From contig CABQIM010000016.1 in the NCBI GenBank assembly GCA_902464375.1, positions 1 through 25,003 on the forward strand: a stretch of 25,003 nucleotides of DNA. Direction: 5' to 3'. The translations under genes were made by a program, and so were the position numbers. Source of the stretch: an uncultured bacterium (GTDB lineage Bacteria; Cyanobacteriota; Vampirovibrionia; Gastranaerophilales; Gastranaerophilaceae). Positions 6,424 through 14,771 of this stretch are shown here, piece by piece. The notes under the pieces are model-generated. The model searched no databases, was not told where the DNA came from, and worked only from the letters and a program-made list of their open reading frames with translations. Each line of letters opens with the position of its first letter. Position 1 is the first letter of the stretch.

Positions 6424-8493
6424 TTGAAAAACAAAATAATATCATTAGTTTTACTATTGTTGTTAGCGTTCAATAACTTAGGAGCGGTAACATTTGCAAA
6501 AGAAGATATTCAAGCAGTTCAAACAGAGGCGCATAAATATCCAGATTATGCAAAAATGTATGTCGGCGAAGACAAGTTTGAAGGGTTTAACCGTAAAATG
6601 TTTAACTTAAATCGCAAGCTCAACAAGTTTGTAGCACGCCCTGTGCATATACTTTGGTCATCTATTATGCCCAAATACGGAATGGACAGGATTAGAAATG
6701 CTTACAACAACATTGAATACCCTAAACGGCTTGCAAGTTGTCTGCTTCAAAGAGATGGTGACGGTATAAAAAAAGAAACTGTAAGATTTTTAACCAATTC
6801 TACAATTGGTTTGGGCGGTTTGTTTGACCCAGCAGAGAAGATTTTCAAGGTTAAACCGACTAATGAAAACATGGAACAAGCTTTATGTAAATGCAAAATG
6901 TGTTCCGGTTCTTACCTTGTTATGCCCTGCCTTAACGCTTGCACTCCTCGTTCGCTATGCGGACGTGCTCTGGAAGCTGCACTTGACCCATCGGTTTATT
7001 TAGCGACACCACTTACTGCTTTAGTAAAATTCGGTTTGATGGTCAACAGAACTTCTTACATGCAGCCTTTAGCCAAAATGATTGAGAGCGATTATGCCGA
7101 CCCTTATGACATACAAAAGAAATTGTACGGGATGGAAAATTATATCAAGAATTCCAATCTCGACCGAAAAGATTTACTGACTACAAATGCAGAAATTATA
7201 GAAGAGATTGCAAAAGAGGTTCAAACACCTGAAATATCCGAAAATACCGACGAGAGCAAAGAAGGTAATATAACCGGCGCGGCTGCCGCAATAGAAGACA
7301 TTGAAATTATAAAAAAAGAACCGCTAAAAGCTGATATTGAGCTTGCCGATTTCAACGCGCAAACTCCAATTGTAGATTCTATGCGCACAGCACTTTTTGA
7401 TAACCCTGATATAAATAAATCTATTTGGAACGAACTTTCTATCTGGAACAGAAGTTTTGCAAAACGTATCAAAACCGATTCTGTAAATATTGCAGAGGGT
7501 CGAGATGATTACAAATTCCGCTATATTTTACAAAAAGACAAAACTGCACCGCTTGTAATACTATATCCATCAATCGGCGAAGGTTCGAATGCGCATCACT
7601 CCGTAGTATTCGCCAAAATGTTTTATGATGACGGATATTCTGTAGTAATGCAAGGTAGTCATTTCCATTGGGAATTTGTAAAAAGTATGCCGAGAGGTTA
7701 TTGCCCTGGAATTCCGGCACAAGATAGTGATTACATAAAACTTGTGACATCAAAAATTCTTGATAATTTGCAAACAAAATATGACTACGAGCCAAGAGAA
7801 AAAGTTGTTGTCGGAACATCCTTTGGCGCAATGGCAACACTGTTTTTGGCGGACAAAGAAAGCAAAAATAACACGCTTAATATAGATAAATTTATAGCGA
7901 TATCTCCACCTATAGAGTTGATTTACGCTTTAGAACAATTAGATAAAAACAGCGATGAGTTCGATAAAAACTCTCCGGAAGTTAAGCACAAAACTGCCGT
8001 AACTGCTGCAAAGATTTTACAGCTTACACAAGTAAAAGATGCGCCTGATTTCAAAATAGATACACTTCCGTTTAGCGAAGAAGAAGGAAAGCTAATCACG
8101 ACATTTATACTAAGACAAAAACTTTCAGACTTGCTTTATGCAATAGAAAATATTGCAACCGGTAAAAAAACAGATTTCTATGAAGCCTTTAATAACATGA
8201 GCTATCATGATTACGCACAAAAATATTTGTTAAAGGATAGCGTACTCACGATAGATGATTTGCGTTACGAAACAAGTCTTTTCTCGCTTGCAGATTATCT
8301 AAAAAATAATAACAACTACAGTATTTACCATTCTCTTGATGATTTCTTTACTAACAAAAATCAGATAGCAAAGCTCAAAAATATTACAGGAAAACATCTT
8401 ATTGCTTTATCGAACGGTTCACACTTGGGATTCTTGTACAGAAAAGAATTTCTTGATGCTCTGAAGCAGGATATAGAAGGTAATGGCAATTAA
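6424..8493 (+). CDS. MlaA-like outer-membrane lipid-transport domain fused to an alpha/beta hydrolase
   Basis: The 689-residue product has a signal peptide (about 1-25, cleavage near TFA-KE) without a lipobox cysteine. A MlaA/VacJ domain follows (about 50-250): EGFNRKMFNLNRKLNKF, RFLTNSTIGLGGLFD and DPSVYLATP match the family, whose members move phospholipids from the outer leaflet of the outer membrane. After a linker (about 250-365) comes an alpha/beta hydrolase domain with nucleophile elbow G-T-S466-F-G, a probable acid at D639/D640 and H667 in SNGSHLGF, so the triad appears complete. MlaA proteins are normally about 230-280 residues and lack this domain. Six cysteines lie between residues 155 and 179, an unusual cluster. 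Start is TTG, chosen because GAGGAG lies just upstream and no in-frame ATG fits. A periplasmic lipase or acyl-hydrolase role is inferred. Confidence 0.85.
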   Translation: MKNKIISLVLLLLLAFNNLGAVTFAKEDIQAVQTEAHKYPDYAKMYVGEDKFEGFNRKMFNLNRKLNKFVARPVHILWSSIMPKYGMDRIRNAYNNIEYPKRLASCLLQRDGDGIKKETVRFLTNSTIGLGGLFDPAEKIFKVKPTNENMEQALCKCKMCSGSYLVMPCLNACTPRSLCGRALEAALDPSVYLATPLTALVKFGLMVNRTSYMQPLAKMIESDYADPYDIQKKLYGMENYIKNSNLDRKDLLTTNAEIIEEIAKEVQTPEISENTDESKEGNITGAAAAIEDIEIIKKEPLKADIELADFNAQTPIVDSMRTALFDNPDINKSIWNELSIWNRSFAKRIKTDSVNIAEGRDDYKFRYILQKDKTAPLVILYPSIGEGSNAHHSVVFAKMFYDDGYSVVMQGSHFHWEFVKSMPRGYCPGIPAQDSDYIKLVTSKILDNLQTKYDYEPREKVVVGTSFGAMATLFLADKESKNNTLNIDKFIAISPPIELIYALEQLDKNSDEFDKNSPEVKHKTAVTAAKILQLTQVKDAPDFKIDTLPFSEEEGKLITTFILRQKLSDLLYAIENIATGKKTDFYEAFNNMSYHDYAQKYLLKDSVLTIDDLRYETSLFSLADYLKNNNNYSIYHSLDDFFTNKNQIAKLKNITGKHLIALSNGSHLGFLYRKEFLDALKQDIEGNGN

Positions 8494-8515
8494 TTCACAC
8501 AAAATTGTTAATCGA

Positions 8516-8577
8516 TACCCACCCGCATTCGTAGCTCACTAACGTTCACACGACTGCGACCTCCCTAAATAGGGAGG
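8516..8577 (+). repeat. Dispersed repeat family A, copy 1
   Basis: This 62-base element begins TACCCACCCGCATT, contains CGACTGCGACCTCCCTAA and ends in the hairpin CCTCCCTA-AA-TAGGGAGG (8560-8577). A second copy lies in reverse orientation at 23538-23599, conserved at both ends with a diverged middle. It lies after the MlaA-hydrolase stop, where the terminal hairpin and TTT could act as a weak terminator. Confidence 0.75.
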
Positions 8578-8600
8578 TTTGTATTCTTTGTTAGTAAGGC

Positions 8601-8629
8601 TTGAGTAAAACATTCTATTGGAGTATAAT
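8601..8629 (+). promoter_or_regulatory. Promoter giving a near-leaderless DUF4186 mRNA
   Basis: TTGAGT (8601-8606), a 17-base spacer and a perfect TATAAT (8624-8629) predict initiation near 8636, three bases before the ATG at 8639. No ribosome binding site can be part of such a transcript. Confidence 0.6.
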
Positions 8630-8638
8630 ACTTGCGAA

Positions 8639-8980
8639 ATGTACGACAAACTATTTAATGCTTTAGCAAAATCAACATTCAGGAGTCGGTTTAAACTCAA
8701 AGAAAAAGACAAAGAGTATCTTAACCAAAAAGGGATTGATACAATACGTTCGCACGCAAAAGATTTTATATCAAAAAGGCTTGCACCGGCTGAAATTCCA
8801 AACGACGGTAAACAAACACCGATGCGTGGTCATCCGGTATTTATTGCACAGCATGCAACTGCGACCTGCTGTAGAGGATGTTTAGAAAAATGGCACAAGA
8901 TTCCAAAAGGCAGAGTGTTGACCGAACAAGAACAAGAATATGTTGTAAATGTAATTATGGAATGGATAAAACGACAATGA
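8639..8980 (+). CDS. DUF4186 family protein
   Basis: The 113-residue protein matches the DUF4186 family by its central and C-terminal motifs: a conserved MRGHPVFIAQHATATCCRGC block (residues about 61-80) followed by LEKWHKIPKGR. It closes with VVNVIMEWIKRQ. The histidines and paired cysteines of the block look like metal ligands, but the function of the family is unknown to me. ATG at 8639 was chosen over the in-frame TTG at 8618 because TATAAT lies inside the longer reading, so the TTG would precede the transcript. The stop codon overlaps the start of the next gene by four bases (ATGA), so the two are translationally coupled. Confidence 0.8.
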   Translation: MYDKLFNALAKSTFRSRFKLKEKDKEYLNQKGIDTIRSHAKDFISKRLAPAEIPNDGKQTPMRGHPVFIAQHATATCCRGCLEKWHKIPKGRVLTEQEQEYVVNVIMEWIKRQ

Positions 8981-9450
8981 GCGATTATAAAACAAACGTT
9001 ATGAGAATGCTGGATAAAGCTAAAATAAGTTACAAACACTACACTTATGCCGATACAGACGCTATAAGCGGAGTAGAAGTCGCAACGGTTCTTAATCAAA
9101 ACCCAGATAGAGTGTTTAAAACTCTTGTTACGGTTGCGAAATCCGGCAATCATTATGTTTTTATGCTTCCGGTTGCGCAAGAATTGGATTTAAAAAAAGC
9201 AGCGCACGCTGTCGGAGAAAAATCGGTTGAAATGTTAAAAAGCAAAGAACTTTTACCACTGACAGGCTATATTCACGGCGGATGTTCTCCAATTGGAATG
9301 AAAAAATTTTTCAGAACTGTAGTTGACTCGTCCGCATTAAACTTTGATACAATAATGTTTTCTGCCGGCAAAATCGGATATCAAGTAGAGCTTGCACCTA
9401 AAGATTTGGAAAAAGTTATTAGGGTGGAATTTGGAGAAATAGCAGTTTAG
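8977..9450 (+). CDS. ybaK: YbaK/EbsC-type aminoacyl-tRNA deacylase (Cys-tRNA(Pro) deacylase)
   Basis: The 157-residue product fits YbaK, a trans-editing enzyme that hydrolyses mischarged Cys-tRNA(Pro) in the cytosol. Family signs are the N-terminal MLDKAKISYKHYTY, DPDRVFKTL-like VFKTLVTVAKSG (catalytic lysine region, about residue 47), FMLPVAQELDLKKAA, and GYIHGGCSPIGMKKFF followed by the SAGKIGYQVELAP strand-turn. Length equals the usual 155-160 residues when the ATG at 8977 is used. That ATG overlaps the DUF4186 stop (ATGA), whereas the longer reading from 8878 would extend deep into the upstream gene and has no support. There is no strong Shine-Dalgarno site, which agrees with re-initiation from the upstream gene. 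Confidence 0.88.
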   Translation: MSDYKTNVMRMLDKAKISYKHYTYADTDAISGVEVATVLNQNPDRVFKTLVTVAKSGNHYVFMLPVAQELDLKKAAHAVGEKSVEMLKSKELLPLTGYIHGGCSPIGMKKFFRTVVDSSALNFDTIMFSAGKIGYQVELAPKDLEKVIRVEFGEIAV

Positions 9451-9524
9451 ATGAATAGAGGCATAGAGGCTTAACCATTTATACCAATATTTGAGCTAAA
9501 CATCTACGCATCCACGCATCTATC
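9451..9524. repeat. Palindromic array of degenerate 8-bp units, array 1
   Basis: ATAGAGGC occurs twice in tandem (9455-9470). About 30 bases later CATCTACG, CATCCACG and CATCTATC (9501-9524) form three 8-base units whose reverse complements resemble the left units (TAGATG-type). It fills the gap between the convergent YbaK and M16 peptidase genes. The arms are less complementary than in the arrays at 17884 and 18331. Confidence 0.55.
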
Positions 9525-9536
9525 AGCATTTATCAG

Positions 9537-12107
9537 CTACTTCACTTCTGATTGAATAACATTTCCATTGAAGTATTTATTTGCAACACTAATAATATCA
9601 GAAGCTGTTACTTCGTCAATCATTTTTACGTATTCATTCAAGAAATCATATCCGAATCCATAAGTTTCAAACAAACCGATATTGGTTGCTTTTTCAGAAT
9701 TTGTTTCCATTGCAATAACAAAACTACCTTTCAATCGGTCTTTAGCGTCTTTAAGTTCTGTATCAGATACAAACTCCATTTTAAAACGTTCAATTTCTGC
9801 TAAAATTTTCTTTCTGGAATAATTTAACGTTTCAGGATTCGTACCAATATAGCTCATAAAAGTTCCGCCAAGCATTTTAGGTGAATAGCTGGAGCCCAAT
9901 TGATAAGCTAATCCATCTTGTTCTCTAAGATTGCGGAATAATCTTGAACTCATGCCGGAACCCAATATTGTGTTCATAACTTTTAAAGTGACAAAATCTT
10001 TTTTGTTCTGAACACCTGTAGTTTGCCAACCCAAAAATAACCAAGCAGTTTGCAAATCTTTGATGTTTTGTGAAACACTCTTTGGTGCATTAACTTTTGT
10101 TACGTGGTAATTATTATAATTTACAGCCGGATTATTTTTGTTTTTCAAAATACGACCGAAATCAGAAATCATTTTGTCAGAATCAACATTACCATTAATA
10201 GATACGATTACATTTTTTGAATCTAAGATTTTGTTGTAATAATTCACGATATCGTTCTTTTGAACTGTTGGCAATGTCTTTTCTAAAATTTTGTTTGAAT
10301 GTGAATAAACACTATTTTCAAAAATTATTGTTTTAAAATTTTCTAATGCGATATTCATAGGAACATCACGTCTTTGTTTGATTTTGTTTAAAATTTCTGT
10401 TCTTTTTTTCTCAATTTCATAATCGTCAAAAGCAGAATTATTAATTATTTCATCAAGAATTTCCATAGTTTTTTCTATCTGCGCAGTCGTTGTCTGAACG
10501 TTAATAGAGAAAAAGTCTTCGCTGCAAGCCGGCTCAATTATAATACCGTTTTCATCAAGAATTTGAGCAAGTTCTTGTGCGGAATATTTTTTTGTTCCTT
10601 TTAACATAACTGCAGCGGCTAGAGTTCCTTCCCCAGGAATTTTTTCTAAAAACTCTCCACCTTTTGCAATAATACTCATTGCAATAATATCATTATTTTT
10701 ATTTTGGTTTATTAAAAGTGTAGAACCGTTATCAACCTTGTATTTTACAGTTCCGTTATTTTCAGAAATTTTCTCTGCTGTATGAGCTTTTGTGTCTTTA
10801 TTTTCAACAGCATTCTTCATCGATTCCGGAAGTATTATAGAAACGGCACTTCTGTTAACTCCCAAATACTTTCTTGCGGCAGCCACAACTTCTTGAGCTG
10901 TAACCTTTTTGATACTATTCACATAAGTATCGTAAAGATTTGAACTATTTGTAAGTGCCATAATATAACCAAGTTCATTAGAGATATTTGAAGTTGATTC
11001 TCTTGCATAATAAGTATCTTGGATGATTATATTTTTAGCACGTTGTAATTCTTCATCCGTAATACCGTACTTCTGAATATTTGCAACTTCTTCAAAAATT
11101 GCTTTTTCTAATTTTTCTTGACTCGCCGGTGTAAAATTGGATGTTATATAAAATATTCCATCATCTCTATAACTTCCGTTAGAAGCAGATATTGAGTATG
11201 CCAAACCTTTTTGTTCTTTAATATCCCTATATAATCTGGAGGATTTTCCACCACCTAAAATTTCTGCCAAAACATCAAGTGCAAATGTTTCGCAACTCGT
11301 AATATCAACACCTCTAAATCCAATCATCATATATCCGGATTGAGTGTCTGTATAATCGACTTTACGTTTTTGAGCTGTTAGCGGAGTTTCTTTTTTGAAA
11401 ACTTTTTTTATCGGTTTTTTATAACCTTGATTGAAGCTCTGTTGAATTTTTGTAACAGCTTTTTCCGGTTCAACATTACCAACAACAAGCGTTACCATAT
11501 TAGATGGCGCATAATAATTATTAAAATATTCAAGAATTTCTTCTCTTCTAATTGTACCAATTATGTCTGTAGTACCGATAACTTTTCTTTTATAAGGATG
11601 TTTTGAATACATCAAATCATTCAAGTTATCGTAAACTTTTTTAGAAGGAGTATTACCATCCTTCGCGATTTCTTCTAAAACAACTTTACGCTCTTTTTCC
11701 AATTCTTTACGCGGAATTTGCGGATTTAATAACATATCAGAATGTAAATCCATTGCTGTTTCAAAATATTCTGATGGAATTGTAATATAATAATGTGTAA
11801 AATCCTTGCTGGTAGCTGCATTTACGATAGCACCTTTTGATTCTAAAATTCTATCCATATCTCCTGTAGGGTGCGCTTTTGTGCCCTTAAAGAAAAGATG
11901 TTCCAAAAAGTGAGCAACACCATTATTTGTATCAGTTTCGTTAACAGAACCTGTTTTAATCCAAGTATCAATTGTAACAATCGGATTATCTTTTATCGGA
12001 TATACAACAACAGTTTGACCGTTAGGTAGTTTTTGAACTGTATAATCAGCAGCCCAAACAGTTGCCGTAAGTAAAAATAACGTGCATATTATTAAAAGTT
12101 TTTTCAT
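9537..12107 (-). CDS. Exported two-domain M16 zinc peptidase (pitrilysin/PqqL type)
   Basis: The 856-residue protein begins with a signal peptide (MKKLLIICTLFLLTATVWAA) and so acts outside the cytoplasm. The first M16 unit has the inverted zinc motif H66-F-L-E69-H70 and the downstream third ligand in ERKVVLEEI (about residue 145). The substrate-binding GLAYSISASNGSYRDDG follows near residue 310. The second unit (about 440-856) has lost HxxEH (GTLAAAVMLKGT at that place) but keeps REQDGLAYQLGSSYSP, as expected for the non-catalytic half of the clamshell. The start at 12107 is favoured by GGGGAG seven bases upstream and the immediate signal peptide; an upstream in-frame ATG would bury it. A second, shorter M16 gene is at 22190. 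Substrate unknown. Confidence 0.9.
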   Translation of the reverse strand: MKKLLIICTLFLLTATVWAADYTVQKLPNGQTVVVYPIKDNPIVTIDTWIKTGSVNETDTNNGVAHFLEHLFFKGTKAHPTGDMDRILESKGAIVNAATSKDFTHYYITIPSEYFETAMDLHSDMLLNPQIPRKELEKERKVVLEEIAKDGNTPSKKVYDNLNDLMYSKHPYKRKVIGTTDIIGTIRREEILEYFNNYYAPSNMVTLVVGNVEPEKAVTKIQQSFNQGYKKPIKKVFKKETPLTAQKRKVDYTDTQSGYMMIGFRGVDITSCETFALDVLAEILGGGKSSRLYRDIKEQKGLAYSISASNGSYRDDGIFYITSNFTPASQEKLEKAIFEEVANIQKYGITDEELQRAKNIIIQDTYYARESTSNISNELGYIMALTNSSNLYDTYVNSIKKVTAQEVVAAARKYLGVNRSAVSIILPESMKNAVENKDTKAHTAEKISENNGTVKYKVDNGSTLLINQNKNNDIIAMSIIAKGGEFLEKIPGEGTLAAAVMLKGTKKYSAQELAQILDENGIIIEPACSEDFFSINVQTTTAQIEKTMEILDEIINNSAFDDYEIEKKRTEILNKIKQRRDVPMNIALENFKTIIFENSVYSHSNKILEKTLPTVQKNDIVNYYNKILDSKNVIVSINGNVDSDKMISDFGRILKNKNNPAVNYNNYHVTKVNAPKSVSQNIKDLQTAWLFLGWQTTGVQNKKDFVTLKVMNTILGSGMSSRLFRNLREQDGLAYQLGSSYSPKMLGGTFMSYIGTNPETLNYSRKKILAEIERFKMEFVSDTELKDAKDRLKGSFVIAMETNSEKATNIGLFETYGFGYDFLNEYVKMIDEVTASDIISVANKYFNGNVIQSEVK

Positions 12108-12123
12108 CAATAATCTCCCCATC

Positions 12124-12142
12124 ATGAATATAATATATTCAT
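12124..12142. promoter_or_regulatory. 19-base palindrome upstream of the exported M16 peptidase, candidate operator
   Basis: ATGAATATAATATATTCAT is a perfect 9-1-9 palindrome ending 4 bases before the GGGGAG ribosome binding site. Its place at the promoter/leader of a single gene suggests a site for a dimeric repressor, or a hairpin masking the ribosome site. AT-rich palindromes do arise by chance. Confidence 0.4.
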
Positions 12143-12210
12143 ACCACAATTTTTTCTATCATACCAGTGGGGAGGTGTAAGTAGAAAATTATTTTAAAGT
12201 ATTTCGAGTA

Positions 12211-12348
12211 GCGTCATTGCGAGAAAATTGAGATTTTTATTTTTATAGTCTTGTATAAAATTTCCAGAATTGTCGTGGCAATCTATATCATCAGAACTGG
12301 ATTACTTCGTCACTAACGTTCCTCGTAATAACGTAACGCAAGACTATG
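12211..12348. repeat. MITE-like inverted-repeat element (family C)
   Basis: GTCATTGCGAG-type end (12212-12223) and CTCGTAATAACG (12322-12333) are complementary except at two positions. A further inverted pair TATAGTCTTG (12244-12253) / CAAGACTATG (12339-12348) overlaps it. The inner text (TCGTGGCAATCT, GGATTACTTCGTCACTAACG) resembles the widespread bacterial 'ATTGCTTCGTC...CTCGCAATGACG' intergenic repeat. It lies between topA and the M16 gene, with no coding sign. Confidence 0.7.
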
Positions 12349-12359
12349 AACTTTATTTT

Positions 12360-12421
12360 CGCCCGCAACATCCATTGAGCGGGAGAGATGTCACGTTAGT
12401 GACAGTGAGGGAAGGATGGGG
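12360..12421 (+). repeat. Dispersed repeat family B, copy 1
   Basis: The element starts CGCCCGCAACATCCATT, has GGGAGAGATGTCAC then the hairpin TGTCAC-GTTA-GTGACA (12389-12404) and ends GAGGGAAGGATGGGG. The reverse complement of 23631-23693 matches it almost throughout. It follows family C directly in the roughly 350-base gap between the M16 peptidase and topA, so this gap is nearly all repeat DNA. Confidence 0.75.
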
Positions 12422-12455
12422 GCTAATGAATGTTTTAAGGCTAACACAGTCTTCA

Positions 12456-14771
12456 CTATTCAGCAGAAGACTCGTTGTTAGCTTGTTCTTCCGGCTGTTC
12501 CATTGCACGCTTGAATGAACAAGTTCTACTTGAACAAACTTCAAACAAACCGTTTTTAGTATTCTTCTTTAATAATAATTCTCCGCACTCCGGACACGTG
12601 TTTCCGGTCGGCTCATCCCACAACGCGTAAGAACATTCAGGATAACGATTACAGCCGAAGAATATTTTACCGTACTTTGATTTCTTTTCAATAATCGTAC
12701 CTTCACCGCATTTTGGGCACTTAACACCGGTTGAACGAACATATTTTTTACGGTTTTTGCATTCCTTACATTCTAAATATTTACCGTAAGGTCCAACTTT
12801 CATAGTCATTTCGCCACCGCATTTTTCGCATTTTTCATCAACTACAACTTGCGGTTTATTATCATCTCCGACACTATCCAATTCGACACTATCGTTCAAT
12901 GAAATAATTGTCTTGCATTCCGGATAGCCTGAACATCCAAGGAATTGTGTTCCAAAACGGCTGGTTTTAACCAACATAACCTTACCACATTTTGGGCATT
13001 TTTTATCACTTTCAATAACGACTCTCTGTGCAGTTTTCATAACAGAATTAACAACTTCCATAAACGGAGTGTAGAATTCTTTCAAAACAACATTCCAAAC
13101 CGCCTTATTTTCTGCAATAAGGTCAAGTTTTTCTTCCATGCCGGCAGTAAATTTGTAGTCCATAATATTTGCGAACTGGTCTACAAGCTGCTTGCAAACT
13201 GTTCTACCTAAAAGAGTAGGAACAAGCGCCTTATCTTTTTTCTCTACGTATTTTCTAGTCTGAATAACTGTAATAATCGTAGCATAAGTAGACGGACGTC
13301 CAATACCGTGCTCTTCCAAAGCTTTAACTAAAGATGCTTCATTATAACGTGGAGGTGGCTGTGTAAAGTGTTGTTTAGGTTTAATTTCCTTACACATAAC
13401 CTTGTCACCTTGTTCCAAATCCGGAATCTTAGCATCAGCTTCTTTTTCATCTTCCTCGGCATCATTATAAAGCTTTAAGAAACCATCAAATAAAATTTTG
13501 CTGGTTCCGGCTTTAAGATTATAATCTCCTGCCTTTATATCAATAGTCTTGTTTGCAATTTCAGCCGGCGCCATTTGAGAAGACATAAATTTATCCCAAA
13601 TAAGTTTGTATAGCTTGTATTGATCAGGCGCCAAGTATTGTTTAATACTTTCCGGAGTTCTATCAGGATAAGAAGGTCTGATTGCTTCGTGCGCGTCCTG
13701 AACATTTTGTTTTCCTTTCACATAAACATTCGTAGTTGGCGGATAATATTTTTCACCATAATTTTCTGTAATAAATTTCTTTGCCATCTCGTGCGCATCA
13801 TCTGAAATTCTAACAGAGTCTGTTCTCATATAAGTAATCAAACCGACAGGAGTACCATCAATTTCAATACCTTCATATAATTTCTGCGCAACCTGCATCG
13901 TTTTAGAAACACCAAAACCAAGTTTTGAGCTGGCTGCACGCTGCAAAGTAGATGTAATAAAAGGTGCTGTCGGCTTTCTTTTTGTTTCTTTTTTGGTAAC
14001 TTTGTCGACAGTAAATTCTGTTTCAGGATTAAGCAAAAATTCCTTAATCTTGTTTGCTTCTTCCTCGTTTTTAATCTCAATTTTTTTATTCTTATACTTG
14101 TTGACCTCTGCTTCAAAAAGTTTACCGTCTTTGTCCATAATTGTATGAATAGACCAGTATTCTTTTGGTACGAATGCTTCGATTTCTTCTTCTCTTTCGC
14201 AAATCATACGCAATGCTACAGACTGAACTCTTCCGGCAGAAAGCCTATAATTTCCGAGCTGCTTCCACAATACAGGTGATAACTTATAACCTACTAGTTT
14301 ATCCAAAATTTGCCTTGTTTGCTGCGCACGCACTCTATCCATGTCAATTTGTCTAGGGTGGTCAACTGCATACTTTACAGCCTTCGGAGTAATTTCGTTA
14401 AACTCAATTCTATAAACCCTATCATCAGGAATATCTAAAAGTGCTCTTACGTGCCACGCAATAGCTTCTCCTTCACGATCGGGGTCGGATGCTAGGAATA
14501 CTTTATCAGAACGTTTTGCCAAATCGTTCAACTTCGTGACAACTTTTTTCTTTTCAGGAATGATAACATAAGTCGGTTTGAAATCATCATTAACATCAAA
14601 CCCGAGAACATTGTCAGGAAGATTTCTTACATGACCAAAGCTGGCTTCAATTTGATAACTGTCTCCCAGAATCTTTTTGATAGTTTTAGATTTTGCAGGA
14701 GATTCGACTATTACCAAAGCTCTTTCTTTTTTAGATTTTGTAGTCTTTTTTTCGGCAGCTGCTGTTGTCAT
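12456..14771 (-). CDS. topA: DNA topoisomerase I
   Basis: The 771-residue type IA topoisomerase relaxes negative supercoils through a 5'-phosphotyrosine intermediate. The Toprim domain opens with ALVIVESPAKSKTIKK (about 19-34) and holds the acidic LASDPDREGEAIAWHV. The catalytic tyrosine is Y314 in GLITYMRTDS. EAIRPS and EHGIGRPSTYATII follow in the usual order. The C-terminus bears four zinc-ribbon modules, CPKCGKVM...CSGYPEC, CEKCGGEM...CKEC, CPKCGEGT...CNRYPEC and CPECGELL...CSSRTC, the usual DNA-binding tail. An N-terminal Lys/Ala/Thr-rich extension of about 18 residues precedes Toprim. Its ATG overlaps the dprA stop by four bases, so dprA and topA form a coupled operon, a gene order common in bacteria. 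Confidence 0.97.
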   Translation of the reverse strand: MTTAAAEKKTTKSKKERALVIVESPAKSKTIKKILGDSYQIEASFGHVRNLPDNVLGFDVNDDFKPTYVIIPEKKKVVTKLNDLAKRSDKVFLASDPDREGEAIAWHVRALLDIPDDRVYRIEFNEITPKAVKYAVDHPRQIDMDRVRAQQTRQILDKLVGYKLSPVLWKQLGNYRLSAGRVQSVALRMICEREEEIEAFVPKEYWSIHTIMDKDGKLFEAEVNKYKNKKIEIKNEEEANKIKEFLLNPETEFTVDKVTKKETKRKPTAPFITSTLQRAASSKLGFGVSKTMQVAQKLYEGIEIDGTPVGLITYMRTDSVRISDDAHEMAKKFITENYGEKYYPPTTNVYVKGKQNVQDAHEAIRPSYPDRTPESIKQYLAPDQYKLYKLIWDKFMSSQMAPAEIANKTIDIKAGDYNLKAGTSKILFDGFLKLYNDAEEDEKEADAKIPDLEQGDKVMCKEIKPKQHFTQPPPRYNEASLVKALEEHGIGRPSTYATIITVIQTRKYVEKKDKALVPTLLGRTVCKQLVDQFANIMDYKFTAGMEEKLDLIAENKAVWNVVLKEFYTPFMEVVNSVMKTAQRVVIESDKKCPKCGKVMLVKTSRFGTQFLGCSGYPECKTIISLNDSVELDSVGDDNKPQVVVDEKCEKCGGEMTMKVGPYGKYLECKECKNRKKYVRSTGVKCPKCGEGTIIEKKSKYGKIFFGCNRYPECSYALWDEPTGNTCPECGELLLKKNTKNGLFEVCSSRTCSFKRAMEQPEEQANNESSAE

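Noticed and set aside
8878..8976. Longer YbaK start at 8878
   Set aside because: It would add 33 residues unlike the family and overlap DUF4186 by 100 bases; the ATGA overlap start gives the normal length.
12270..12518. 82-residue plus-strand reading frame between M16 and topA
   Set aside because: It runs through repeat families C and B and the 3' end of topA; no ribosome binding site and no protein-like composition.
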